Below, piece after piece: positions 34,786-43,662 of a DNA stretch of 64,000 nt; within the stretch, counting starts at the first letter, position 1, and every line of letters begins with the position of its first letter. Location: positions 37,904,001 through 37,968,000 of the forward strand of contig JARZZO010000016.1 of NCBI GenBank assembly GCA_030544215.1, written 5' to 3'. The notes beneath the pieces are model-generated. The model was not told the origin of the DNA, made no database searches, and saw only the letters and a list, made by a program, of their open reading frames with translations. The stretch is from Zantedeschia hybrid cultivar. Lineage: Eukaryota > Streptophyta > Magnoliopsida > Alismatales > Araceae. The position numbers were made by a program, and so were the translations under genes.

Positions 34786-35598
34786 CTCCCTGCAATCTCC
34801 TGGTATGTACTAGTGATGTTAAAATCTCCACGGTTCATTTGCAAGTACATCAACAGCGAATTAGCACAAGAAATGGTTACTTGTCCTCATAACTTTGCAA
34901 TATATGTCTGACTCGAGATACTTTATCTTTTCTGATGCGGGACGAGGGTGGGGGGGGGGGGGGGGGGGGGAAGAGGAGAAAATGGAAGGGAGGATCCTCG
35001 GCCTCGCACCAGAGGATTGGGGAGTTCCCGGCGTCACACCGGGGGCAGTTTCCTTGGCGTCGCACCAAGGAATATATAGGGGGGGGGAATGGGGCTCTCT
35101 CTCGCAGAGAACCGTTCTGCACGCACAATACATAGGTAAAATTCTTTTTTTCTTTCTTCTCTATCATTCATCATCTCCTCTTTATTCTGTTAACATCATA
35201 CATATATAGGGAGATCTGTAACTCCCGTCCCTTCCCATTCCCCATCCGACTCTTGGACTACCCTTATTCATATTTCTATAACTCCTAAAATTAACAAAGA
35301 CATAATGGGCCATAAATTGGCCTAATAAAAGCACAAGGGAATGGGAGAGGGATCCTTTGCTTCGTATCCTGCATCATTTTCTAACTCATGTGCAACGTTG
35401 CAGTGCACAGAAAAGGTCAAATAAAACTTACGAATAAACAAAAAAAATAAATATAGCAGAGATGTTTTAAACAATAAAAAACTTTGTGATTCCTAACTTA
35501 TATGACAGCAAAGATGCAACAAGATTTCCATCACCGTAGTTGCCAATGAAAAGATCGGGAGTGCCATGTAACTCTGCAGTGATTTTACTTGATGCATC
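34786..35598 (-). pseudogene. SUS: Sucrose synthase exon pair, unit 3b, split by a solo LTR
   Basis: A duplicate of 3a. The upstream remnant is 35598-35482. The downstream remnant runs 35402-35382, is interrupted by the solo LTR (34933-35376, with target duplication), and resumes 34932-34786 with SDIYWKVMRTSNHFLC followed by the shared stop. The LTR insertion therefore postdates the internal duplication of unit 3. Confidence 0.82.
34933..35376. mobile_element. Solo LTR, 444 bp, with 5-bp target duplication
   Basis: Starts TGATGCGGGAC and ends TATCCTGCATCA, so the ends are the TG..CA inverted pair expected of an LTR (TGATGC..GCATCA). It is flanked by TTTTC at 34928-34932 and 35377-35381. Comparison with other units shows that the sequence without it is continuous. 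It contains a 21-G run at 34950 and no coding sequence. Left by recombination between the two LTRs of a full element. Confidence 0.92.
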
Positions 35599-36323
35599 CT
35601 AATGAAGTGAACAAGTTAACAAGGAATGCACCACAAAAATGAGGAAAGCAAAAACAGATGAAACTGAGCATGGGTATCATGAAAATTGATTGCACCCATG
35701 AAATTCTACCCTTTTACATCCATTTTTATGCGGGAAATCCTAAACATGCTACGAAACCTTAAAAAAAACTAGTAGACCTGCTTAGAGAGCATTTGGACAA
35801 GTTGTAGACACCCACTTGGAATTGAAACATACCAAAATGAATAACATGACATCTTGAAGACACTCAAACATGAATAAGCATTGAAATCAAAAAACTACTG
35901 CACAGTCACGTGCACACTCAATTCAATCTATTGGCTTCCTTGTATATTCCCAAATGATCAGGAACTATGTTAACTAACCATAATGGATGTTCATACCTCT
36001 TCTAGTTATTGATTGAAAATTGCAGTAATTCACAGTGGTGCAAAACAGCTGCAAATCTAGGTCAAATCATGTACATGAATACTATTAGATTTGATGAAAT
36101 AGCTATGTCAACTTACTGATGTGCCTTCAATAATATGTTCTCTTGCTCAGGTGTAGGCCTGAGAGCACCTTGTCTAATCTCCCATGTTAGTGCCATTCAA
36201 ACCACCAACTTTGGCCTCTAATATGTTTTCACCTCATCCACCTTATTCTCATCTTGTCCCTTCACCCAAAGCCACACCATTGGGCTGCAGAACACTAGAA
36301 GCAAGGGAAAAAAAATAGTAGAT

Positions 36324-37127
36324 TAAGCCCCCTGCCAGCCAGAACTGAACAAAATATAAACTTGCCAAATATTGTCAGGGGGCTGATCCAAGAAAAGAAG
36401 AGAGCTGGAAAAAATTGACCAGAGAAAGATGGTGAGGTGATACATTGATATATAAGGGTGTCCCATTTGAACACCATTCAGAGTTACCACTGTAATTGGC
36501 CTGCCACATGTACTAAAAGCAAGGGAGGGACACAAGGGGGTAAAATAGTAGTATCTTCTCTTTTATGCCCCTTGCCAGCTAGAAGCGGGACAAAATATAA
36601 TTCTCGAAAAAAATTGTCAGGGGGCTTATCAAGAAAAAGGAATTAGAAATCGAAAAAAAACAATCAGGAATAGATTCAAATAGAAAGAAAGAGGGAGTAA
36701 GATTACCTGGAGTGGATAGCCATGAATGTGATCTCCCATTTCATATCATTCCTTTTCTTTTTCTTTTTCTTTTTTTTTAAGGGGATCATTTTTGTACTGT
36801 TCAGGCCAACGACCTTGACCTGCAACCAAGGAATTCCGGATCGGATCGGGTCCCCGAATCGGGACCCGCCGATCCCGATCCGAATCCGGATCGGATCGGC
36901 CGAAATCGGATGGGATCGGCCGGAATCGGCCGAATCGGGACTTGTCAATCCCGATCCGAATCGGCCGATCCGGATCGGGATCGGCCGATTCTGCATTCCA
37001 TGCCTGCAACAATAACAACTAAAAGCAAGGGAGAAAAAAAGGGGGAGTAGGTAGCATCTGCACTTTTAGGCCCCTTGCTAGCCAGAAGCTGAACAATTTA
37101 TCCTCGATGAGTATTGTCAGGGGGCCT
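36324..37127. repeat. Three 60-bp hairpins, unit 3
   Basis: At 36324-36383, 36565-36626 and 37068-37127. The MITE at 36827 lies between the second and third. Confidence 0.72.
36827..37002. mobile_element. Complete GGATCGG-type MITE, 176 bp
   Basis: Starts CAAGGAATTCCGGATCGG and ends GATTCTGCATTCCATG, flanked by CCTGCAAC at 36819-36826 and 37003-37010, a perfect 8-bp target duplication. The other array units show the uninterrupted site. It is closely related to the copy at 7596 and to the half-elements at the array junctions. Non-coding; the 8-bp duplication and CA-starting ends point to the hAT superfamily. Confidence 0.9.
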
Positions 37128-37540
37128 ATTCAAAAAAAAAAAAGCAATACAGAAATTTAAAAAAAATGAAAACATAGAAAGATGGAGCAATATCACCTTG
37201 GGGTGGACAACATGATCTCCCGCACATTTTAAACCATTCATTTTCTTTTTTTTACCCCGGTTTTTCGAAAGGGCATATATAGGCATTGGTATCATCCAGA
37301 TTCCAAAGACAAGGTAGAAAAATCCAAATTCCAGAGGCAAGGTAGAAAAATCCAAATCACGGAGACAAGGTAGAAAAAAAAAAAAAGCAGTAGCGGCAGT
37401 ATCTATTTCTCCACAAGTATTAACAGGGGACTAATTATTCAAAAAACAGGAAGAATTCAGAAATCGAGGCGTAAAATCAAAAACAGAATTTCATAAGATG
37501 CGACAGGGAGCAAGCAACAAAGATGAGATGGATTACTCAC

Positions 37541-37850
37541 CTGGGTTGGACAAACATGATGCCCAGATGACAGTTAAACCTTTCCCACCCCAGCGTGCCA
37601 GGTCGCCAGAAGCCACGGACAAACTTGTAAATTCTGGCGGTAACATCAGCGGCGAAATGAGAGGTGGGCATGGTTGCCCATGGGATAGAATTGCCGTCGT
37701 TGGACACGGCATCAAGAAGACAACGGATGTCGGGCAATGCGGTGTCCAGTGTGAGAAATCTCGTCGCCGTAGTCCAATTTTCCCCATCGAAATCCACCCT
37801 ACTGCGCAAGACCTCCTCCAAACCCTCGGAGGAGGGGGAGGGCGGCGCTC
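37541..37850 (-). pseudogene. Unknown exon module with splice donor, unit 3
   Basis: The most diverged of the four modules (TRFLTLDTALPDIRCLLDAV; HFAADVTARIYKFVRGFW) yet still 94 codons with no stop or indel up to the GTGAGT donor at 37540. Retention of frame despite divergence hints at past selection on this exon. Confidence 0.5.
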
Positions 37851-38635
37851 GACCCAGATCCAGCCGATCCAGATCGGATCGGATCGAGATCGGTGGGTCC
37901 CAATCCTAGGACCCGATCTGATCCGGAATTCCTTGATGGCTGGCAACAAGCCTGAAGTAATTCAGTGATCTCAATATTCATAGATATTGTTATCAGAATA
38001 TTATCACTGCAGCCATTGCAAAAACTTATTTGAGGCTGGAATTGATGTGGAAGGAAAATTTCCTATTGTTGGCTTGGAGTTCATGGCGAGCATTTGTGTG
38101 AATAATAATACAACACATTCATCAAATGAAGAATGGAAATAAAGTTAATTTTAAACATATTGGTTGAAATAAAAAATACAATTTGCAAATTTGAGGCAAG
38201 ATATTGCCATCTGTTTTAACCACCTTCTTCTTAGAAAGAAAAACTACATGCAACATTGTCATCAATATGCATTTACAAGCAAAAATTGAGACTGTCTATT
38301 TGAGATGATTTGTGGAAGCAATCACAAGATTCATAGTGACATCATAGCAATTTATTGACAGATCAATGCAATAACATGAGCATACTAAATCCATGAAAAG
38401 GTGAAGTACCCCAATCATAACCCAACAAGAAAAAAACATGGACATTGTTTCGGTATACATTATACAGTTCAAATCAATGGCATTTTCCAGCAAAGAGAGT
38501 GACAATGCCAACAGTTGTTGACAACATAAATAGCTACAATGATGTCAACCATCTCGACAGCCAACAACACCTTATCACAAGCATAAGGTAAATGCACTAG
38601 TGTAAGATTACTTTAAGAAAGAAGGAATAACATAC

Positions 38636-39000
38636 CTCCCTGCAATCTCCTGGTATGTACTAGTGATGTTAAAATCTCCATGGTTCATTTGCAAGTACAT
38701 CAGCAGCGAATTAGCACAAGAAATGGTTACTTGTCCTCATAATTTTCCAATATATGTCTGATTCGGGATACTTTGTCTTTTCTAACTCATGTGCAATGTT
38801 GCAGTGCACCGAAAAGGTCAAATAAAACTTATTAATAAACAAACAAAAATAAATATAGCAAAGATGTTTTAAACAATAAAAAACTGTGTGATTCCTAACT
38901 CATATGACAGCAAAGATGCAACAAGATTTCCATCACCGTAGTTGCCAATGATAAGATCAGGAGTGCCATGTAACTCTGCAGTGATTTTACTTGATGCATC
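38636..39000 (-). pseudogene. SUS: Sucrose synthase exon pair, unit 4
   Basis: The upstream remnant 39000-38884 ends KLGITQ, the ancestral-looking residue at that junction, but is followed by TTTTTT rather than GTTTTT. The downstream remnant 38803-38636 reads AHELEKTKYPESDIYW and then carries the TAA common to all units. Shared defects show that the copies descend from one already broken fragment. Confidence 0.84.
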
Positions 39001-39722
39001 CTAATGAAGTGAACAAGTTAACAACGAATGCACCACAAAAATGAGGAAAGCAAAAACAGATGAAACTGAGCATGGGTATCATGAAAATTGATTGCAGTCA
39101 TGAAATTCTACCCTTTTACATAAATTTTTATGTGGGAAACCTTAAAAAAGACTAGTAGACCTGTTTACAGAGCATTTGGACAAGTTGTAGACCCACTTGG
39201 AATTGAAACATACCAAAATGAATAACATGACATCTTGAAGAGACTCAAAAATGACTAAGCATTGAAATAAAAAAACTACTGCACAGTCACGTGCACACTC
39301 AATTCATTCTATTGGCTTCCTTGTATATTCCCAAATGATCAGGAACTATGTTAACTAACCATAATGGTTGTCCATACCTCTTCTAGTTATTGATTGAAAA
39401 TTGCATTAATTCACAGTGGTGCAAAACAGGTGCAAATCTAGATAAGGTCATGTACATGAATACTATTAGATTTGATGGAATAGCTCTGTCAACTTGCTGA
39501 TGTGCCTTCTATATATGTTCTCTTGTTCAGGTCTAGGCCTGAGAGCACCTTGGTTAGCTTGTCTGATCTCCCATGTTAGTGCCATTCAGACCACCAACTT
39601 TGGCCTCTAATATGTTTCCACCTCATCCACCTTATTCTCATCTTGTCCTTTCACCCAAAGCCACACCATTGGACTGCAGAACACTAGAAGCAAGGGAAAA
39701 AAAATAGTAGTATCTGTTCTTT

Positions 39723-40364
39723 TAAGCCCCCTGCCAGCGAGAAGCTGAACAAAATATAATTCTTGGCAAATATTGTCAAGAGGCTTATCCAAGAAAAGAA
39801 GAGAGTTGGAAAAAATCGACCATAGAAAGATGGTGAGGTGGTTTGGTACATTGATATATAAGGGTTTCCCATTTGAACACCGTTCAGAGTTACCACTGTA
39901 ATTGGCCTGCCACATGTACTAAAAGCAAGGGAGGGACACAAGGGGGAAAAATAGTAGTATCTGCTCTTTTAAGCCCCCTGCCAGCTAGAAGCTGGACAAA
40001 ATATAATTCTCGACAAAATTGTCAGGGGGCTTATCAAGAAAAAGGAATTAGAAATCGACAAAAAAAACAATTAGGAATAGATTCAAATAGAAAGAAAGAG
40101 GGAGTAAGATTGCCTGGAGGCTAGAGTGGATAGCCATGAATGTGATCTCCCATTTCATATCATTCTTTTTCTTTTTCTTTTCTTTGTTTTTTTTAAGGTG
40201 ATCATTTTTGTACCGTTCAGACCTACGACCTTGACCTGCAACAGTAACAACTAAAAGCAAGGGGGAAAAAAAGAGGGAGTAGGTAGCATCTGCACTTTTA
40301 GGCCCCCTGCTAGCCAAGAAGCTGAACAATTTATATATCCTCGATGAGTATTGTCAGGGGGCCT
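39723..40364. repeat. Three 60-bp hairpins, unit 4
   Basis: At 39723-39786, 39971-40032 and 40300-40364, with the same two subtypes and order as in units 2 and 3. Confidence 0.73.
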
Positions 40365-40777
40365 ATTCAAAAGAAAAAAAAACTTACAGAAATAAAAAAA
40401 AAAACGAAAATATAGAAAGATGGAGAAATATCACCTAGGGGTGGACAGCATGATCTCCCCCACATTTTAAACCATTCATTTTCCTTTTTTTACCCCGGTT
40501 TTTTGAAAGGGCATATATAGGCATTTTAGTATCATCCAGATTCCAGAGACAAGGTAGGAAAATTCAAATTCCAGAGGCAAGGTAGAAAAATCCAAATCCC
40601 TGAGGCAAGGTAGAGAAAAAAAGCAGTAGCGGTAGTATCTATTTCTCCACAAGTATTAACAGGGGACTAATTATTCAAGAAAGCAGGAAGAATTTAGAAA
40701 TCGGGAAATAAAATCAAAAACAGAAATTCATAAGATGCGACAGGGAGCAAGCAACGAAGATGAGATGGATTACTCAC

Positions 40778-41095
40778 CTGGGTTGAACAAACATGATGTC
40801 CAGATGACAGTTAAACCTTTCCCACCCCGGCGTGCTAGATCGCCAGAAGCCACGGACAAACTTGTAAATTCTGGCGGCAGCATCGGCGGCGAAATGAGAG
40901 GTGGGCATGGATGCCCACGGGATAGAATCGCCGCCGTCGTACACGGCAGCAAGAAGACGACGGACGTCGGCCAATGCGGTGTCCGCTGTGAGAAATTGCG
41001 ACCCCGCAGTCCGGTATTCCCCCTCGAAATCCACCCTGCTGCGCGAAACCTCCTCCAAACCCTCGGAGGAGGGGGAGGCGGTCGTGAGAGGGCGC
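40778..41095 (-). pseudogene. Unknown exon module with splice donor, unit 4
   Basis: 94 codons open to a CAG/GTGAGT donor (FLTADTALADVRRLLAAVYD; SIPWASMPTSHFAADAAARI). Upstream in this frame an in-frame TAG stands near 41097, so the frame must join from elsewhere by splicing or has been broken by the adjacent G run. Confidence 0.5.
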
Positions 41096-41509
41096 TAGAC
41101 CCAACGCCGGACGACGCTGAGGCGAAGGAGCCGGGGGGCGGGGGGGGGGGGGGTGTTCCCGCCGCACGGGGAGAGTGGCCGTCTGCGCCGTCACCTGGAG
41201 GGTGAAATCGCGGGCGCCGGGCGGGACCAAGAAGGGGTTGAGGACGCCGAAGCGGGGGGAGAGCTGCTCGAGGGCGTAGGCGGCGGTGAGGTCGTGGGCG
41301 ACAGGAGAGGCGGCGGTGCTGGCGCAAAAGGAGAAACGAGAGAAAGCGGCAAGAGGAAGAGAGTAGGAATAAGAAACCTGCCGGGATTCGGAGCGCTCAC
41401 AGCAGGGACAGCGCTCCTCCTCCTCCCACTTCCTCTTCTTCTTCCTCGCCGCCGACGGCGCGGGCTCCACCAGCCCCATCCCCTTCCGCTTCTTCTTCTT
41501 CTTCGCCAA
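40835..41509 (-). CDS. GC-rich candidate first exon of an unknown gene
   Basis: A minus-strand open frame starts with a Lys-rich stretch; the codon at the natural start position is TTG (41509), and the first in-frame ATG is at 41479 (MGLVEPAPSAARKKKRKWEE). The next part has a CPCC pair (EERCPCCERSES) and a GC-rich stretch reading DLTAAYALEQLSPRFGVLNP. Beyond about 41150 a poly-Pro/G-run area intervenes and the frame is probably not the real one; a CAG/GTGACG donor lies near 41200. The basic N-terminus suggests a nuclear protein. Family not recognised. It may be the 5' end of the host gene whose later exon is the 94-codon module; that link is inference. Confidence 0.35.
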   Translation of the reverse strand: MAKKKKKRKGMGLVEPAPSAARKKKRKWEEEERCPCCERSESRQVSYSYSLPLAAFSRFSFCASTAASPVAHDLTAAYALEQLSPRFGVLNPFLVPPGARDFTLQVTAQTATLPVRREHPPPPRPPAPSPQRRPALGLAPSHDRLPLLRGFGGGFAQQGGFRGGIPDCGVAISHSGHRIGRRPSSSCCRVRRRRFYPVGIHAHLSFRRRCCRQNLQVCPWLLAI

Positions 41510-41521
41510 CGGTCGGATTAA

Positions 41522-42734
41522 AACCCAGACCCCTGCTACTAGTAGCTTGCTATTTATAGTTTGAGAATTTCTTGCTGCACAATATGACCTTTTTTTCGTG
41601 AGCCCCCAAGATGCGCTAATTTGAAATGTTCAACTTTTGTGGCAGAGTAATGCTTGCTCCAATGAACATGCCTTTTGCACCGCCCGTACGCTTAGTGAAT
41701 AGAAAATTTATTTTTTAAAATTTTTTTAAGGTATGTCCCCAGATATCTTTATGTTTATACAGGCCGATCTTCTCTGAAGAGATAATCTAAAAAAAATCTG
41801 AAAAATAAAAAATCGGCTCCTAATAAACAGTAAAAAAATATCCTTAACGGGCCTAGCCCAGTAATTGTTTTTTACTTTTAAAATTTTTTCAGTCTGTACG
41901 GACACGGACATTTCGGAGCCCACTTAAAAAGAAAAATATTTTTTTATTTATTCACTCACTGAACTGAGAGGCAATACAAATGGCAACGTCAATGCAGGTT
42001 GTCAATGCAGCGAGCATTACTCTTTTTGGGGATATCTGATCAAAAATCAGATTGTAGAGAGTTGCAGGGCATCTTGAGGGTTTTAAATATATATATATAT
42101 AATGTTTTTTATTACTTTGTTTGCACCGGCAAGAAATTCTCTTATAATTTTATAGTAGTATTTTAAAAGAGCACTACTAGTGTGAAGGGATTTCTTCCCC
42201 ACTTTTCTTACCCCTAATAAGGGAAGGGTCTAATATAAAAGTTTTTTGACTTTCTTCATAAAAATATAAATAGTAGTTAATGTAAAACTCAAAAGAAAAG
42301 TCAATCTCATTCAACCACATGAGATGAAAGTGGTGAAGAAATTCGATCATCTAAGCATTTTCCATTTTAAAATCCAGATCAGACTAAACTTTTTACTCTT
42401 TAATCCCTCTAACTGGGTTAATTAAAAAAAACTATAACTTATTACATCTAAATTCAGTACAAACCCCCTATAATCTTTACTTTTATTTGAAAAAAAAAGT
42501 GGATGTTTTTCTTCATTACTTCAAAATATTCAGGATTTTTTTAAAACCATTGATTTTAATAAATAAAAGTGATTTTACATGTTTTCTAATTGAATACGAA
42601 GTTTGTAGAGTTTTTTGTTCTTAATTAAATAGACTAGAGGGTTTCAAAAACACTATTTAAAAAAGATGCTTATAAAAGATAATCCTCTTAAAATTTTAAC
42701 TTAATATTTGCCTAACTTATTTTCATATTATTAT
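41522..42734. other. AT-rich intergenic sequence
   Basis: No gene is supported. It includes an (AT)n run at 42088-42102 and short inverted stretches. On the minus strand 41522-41700 would be the promoter region of the candidate exon, but no clear TATA box was fixed. Insertion site word ATTAT (42730-42734) directly precedes the LTR. Confidence 0.45.
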
Positions 42735-43627
42735 TGATGAGGCAGAATCTGATTCGGCCCATTAAAACAAGCCCAAACCCAGTTCTGCCCAGCAGCGGCA
42801 GTAAAAGGCCCCTTGGGAGCCCTCGGCCCGTAAGCGGCACTGCAGCCCTCGGCCCAGCAGGCAGCCCAGTGGTCTTCGGCCCGTCAGCGGCCCAACAGCC
42901 TTCGGCCCGTAAGCGGCACAGTAGCCCTCGGCCCAGCAGGCTTCGGCCCGTCAGCGGCCCAACCCCCTTCGGCCCAACAGCCGTGTCCGGCCCACTCCGG
43001 TAGAGGACTAGGCACTATGGCGGTTTACCAGTAAGTCCGGAACATAGTCCTATATCGGCTATCACCGTTAACCATCTTCTATCCTCCGCTATAAATACAC
43101 CGCTATTTATTGCCAAAGGTATGTCTCTGTGACCCTCAAGGACCATAGTCCAAAAAGCATTAAAGCTACTCTTTGCCTTCTGAATCGAATCATCTTCATA
43201 AGCTAACTTAACCGTCGGAGGGGGTTCCTGAGGGCCGAAGCCCGGGACTCCTACTGACCGGTTTCTTCTTCTTTCCCTCCTACAGGGGCTCGGTTTGAAT
43301 CTTCGCCGACCTCACCAAGTTGGTCTCGGCCGTCGATTTCGGACTCCTCCCTCTGGTCTCGACGCCGTTCGCCGGCTGATCCTCTTCGCCCGAAGGTGTC
43401 TCGGATCCGCACCGACTGCCCTTCAGCCGGAAAGACTTCGGCCACGCCTTCCGGAGGCTAGCCGACTTCCGACCGAACGACCCTCGGCCGCGGATCTTCG
43501 ACCGCATCTCTGCCTCCGTCGCCTTCCGGATCCCCGTCGGGCCTCTTACACCGATCCGACCCAGCTCCGGATCCAAAACTTCGGATTCCAGCTTCGGAAT
43601 CCGGTCGTGATAGCTTCGGCTACATCA
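42735..43627 (+). mobile_element. 5' LTR of Tat-type Ty3/gypsy element (893 bp)
   Basis: Starts TGATGAGGCAG and ends GCTACATCA, a TGATG..CATCA inverted terminus. It is followed after two bases by a primer-binding site. The first 250 bp hold many CTTCGGCCCG/CAGCGGCCCAAC short repeats; a TATA box lies at 43090. The LTR drives transcription of the element at 43.6-49.2 kb. The matching 3' LTR was not found in the window. Confidence 0.88.
43090..43097 (+). promoter_or_regulatory. TATA box in LTR
   Basis: TATAAATA preceded by CCTCCGC, about 540 bp before the LTR end. Position and sequence fit the core promoter of the retrotransposon. Confidence 0.65.
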
Positions 43628-43629
43628 CG

Positions 43630-43644
43630 TGGCGCCGTCTGTGG
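43630..43644 (+). other. Primer-binding site
   Basis: TGGCGCCGTCTGTGG starts two bases after the LTR end. This word is the usual primer site of plant Tat-lineage elements, where a tRNA 3' end primes minus-strand DNA synthesis. The exact tRNA was not checked. Confidence 0.8.
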
Positions 43645-43662
43645 AAAACAAACAAACAAGTC

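Larger units (their letters stand above)
33469..37935 (-). repeat. Tandem array unit 3 (4.5 kb, with internal duplication and insertions)
   Basis: The longest unit. It contains a second copy of the sucrose synthase exon region (33975-34608 is repeated from 34609), a solo LTR at 34933-35376 and a complete MITE at 36827-37002. Removing these gives about the length of the other units. It ends in the truncated MITE at 37853-37935. Confidence 0.83.
37936..41110 (-). repeat. Tandem array unit 4 (5'-most on the minus strand)
   Basis: Holds the fourth unknown exon module (41095-40778), three hairpins and the sucrose synthase remnants. Unlike the others it does not end in a MITE half. Its 5' side continues into GC-rich coding-like sequence at 41.1-41.5 kb, suggesting that this end is closest to the source locus. 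Confidence 0.82.

Noticed and set aside
36703..37018. Asp/Pro/Ile-Arg repeat proteins in the GGATCGG MITE
   Set aside because: Both strands are open because of the GGATCGG/CCGATCC words; the element is a non-coding MITE with target duplications.
41153..41521. Plus-strand 122-codon frame, Gly/Leu/Arg-rich
   Set aside because: Antisense of the GC-rich minus-strand candidate exon; composition is low-complexity.
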